A DNA stretch of 64,000 bases from Haematococcus lacustris (lineage: Eukaryota > Chlorophyta > Chlorophyceae > Chlamydomonadales > Haematococcaceae). Below are positions 63,480 to 64,000 of this stretch, in pieces. Numbering within the stretch: the stretch's first letter is position 1; each line of letters opens with the position of its first letter. The notes under the pieces are model-generated. The model was not told the DNA's origin. It saw only the letters and a list, made by a program, of their open reading frames with translations, and made no database searches. Where the stretch lies: contig JASKMD010000008.1 in assembly GCA_030144725.1 (NCBI GenBank), positions 13,720,915 through 13,784,914 of the forward strand, given 5' to 3'. The position numbers and the translations under genes are program-made.

Positions 63480-64000
63480 ATGTCGGGTCGCGCTAGTAAA
63501 TCGGCGGCGAGCACTCAAAAAGCTATTTCACCTGACCCGACTGCCGACATCGAGGATGCATTTGAGAGGCTTCAAGCGTATATCAAGAACGGCCAGCACA
63601 AGAAAGCACTGAAGACAGCGGATGAAAGTGAGGGATCGCGAAGTGGGTCTGCTTTGGCCCGAGCTCCCTCATCCTCGCCTCTTGCTGTCGCAGTTTTGGG
63701 TCTTAGCCCAAAAGATGAAGATGCCCAGCATGTCAAGATCTCAGCGCTGCTGCAGCTGTTCGAGTGGGAACAGGCTCTGCAGGCTATTAGCAAGAGCAAT
63801 GCGAAGGATGACCTGAAGTTTGAGAAGGTGATATGAGCAGCCCAGCTCCAGCCATTTGCAGGCTGTGTCAAGCTGCCACCACTGCATGGCTGCCAGTGCA
63901 GGCCTACTGCCTTTACCGCCTTGGCAGAGTCCAGGAGGTGCGGCTATGACCCACCAGCTGACCAACCTGATCAGCGGCACCGCCAGCTACCAAGCTGTTG
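63480..64000 (+). CDS. SRP72: Signal recognition particle subunit SRP72, 5' end only
   Basis: SRP72 is a tetratricopeptide-rich subunit of the cytosolic signal recognition particle that targets secretory proteins to the ER and binds SRP68. Exons 63480-63627, 63694-63827 and 63902-63937 join in phase and the gene runs off the window. The sequence reads DIEDAFERLQAYIKNGQHKK, ALKTADEILGLSPKDEDAQH, KISALLQLFEWEQALQAI, LKFEKAYCLYRLGRVQE, matching the first TPR units of SRP72 (a helix pair with LGLSPKDEDA between). The ATG at 63480 is the first in frame, with MSGRASKSAAST as a short N-terminal tail. Confidence 0.85.

Overview
This is nuclear DNA of a eukaryote, most likely a unicellular green alga of the Chlorophyceae (Chlamydomonadales; a Haematococcus-like genome is my guess, not a demonstration). 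The base composition is GC-rich. Genes are split into many short exons with GTGAG-type donors and GCAG acceptors. Coding and non-coding DNA is full of micro- and minisatellites, and proteins carry Ala/Gln/Gly/Pro tracts. There is a large plant-type callose synthase, an A-type cyclin and a FolD with an N-terminal extension. No bacterial operons or Shine-Dalgarno sites are seen. There is one 500-N assembly gap (14562-15061).

Host genes, in order: an A-type mitotic cyclin (about 2958-4471, +); a 25-exon callose synthase/1,3-beta-glucan synthase (15398-28059, -); a small coiled-coil protein with tiny in-phase exons (29395-35024, -); a seven-finger C2HC zinc-finger protein related to ZC2HC1 (38134-46377, +); a histidine-phosphatase (phosphoglycerate-mutase-like) protein (47637-52977, -); FolD, methylene-tetrahydrofolate dehydrogenase/cyclohydrolase (58070-61245, +); and the 5' end of SRP72 (63480 to the window end, +). 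I checked exon phases by hand. They close in frame for FolD, ZC2HC1-like, the Harbinger genes and nearly all of the callose synthase, which has one unexplained frame break.

Mobile DNA fills most of the rest. A complete PIF/Harbinger transposon (about 6303-9905) carries a three-exon DDE transposase and a convergent Myb/SANT-like gene. It is flanked on both sides by exact 1218-bp direct copies of the same sequence (5085-6302 and 9903-11120). The second theme is Fanzor, the eukaryotic relative of TnpB RNA-guided nucleases. There is a nearly complete five-exon gene (35329-37362, -), a copy with a nonsense codon beside the last RuvC Asp (11760-12400), a frameshifted copy (53929-54590), a 5'-truncated copy (56310-56745) and an internally deleted copy (61653-62867). 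Short 3'-end relics lie at 11283-11375 and in an intron at 40607-40719. Members of one subfamily share a small hairpin that straddles the stop codon, plus a conserved 3' flank in two of them. This is the best candidate here for the guide-RNA scaffold of an undescribed Fanzor lineage.

Other repeats include an inverted-repeat element at 818-1788 and a small A/T-rich palindromic element with an ORF at 56893-57760. A dispersed family occurs at 13137, 32205 and 61445. Arrays of AGGTC, CCCAC and AGGC lie inside introns; in one case the array makes up nearly the whole intron, and in another it supplies the pyrimidine tract of the splice acceptor.
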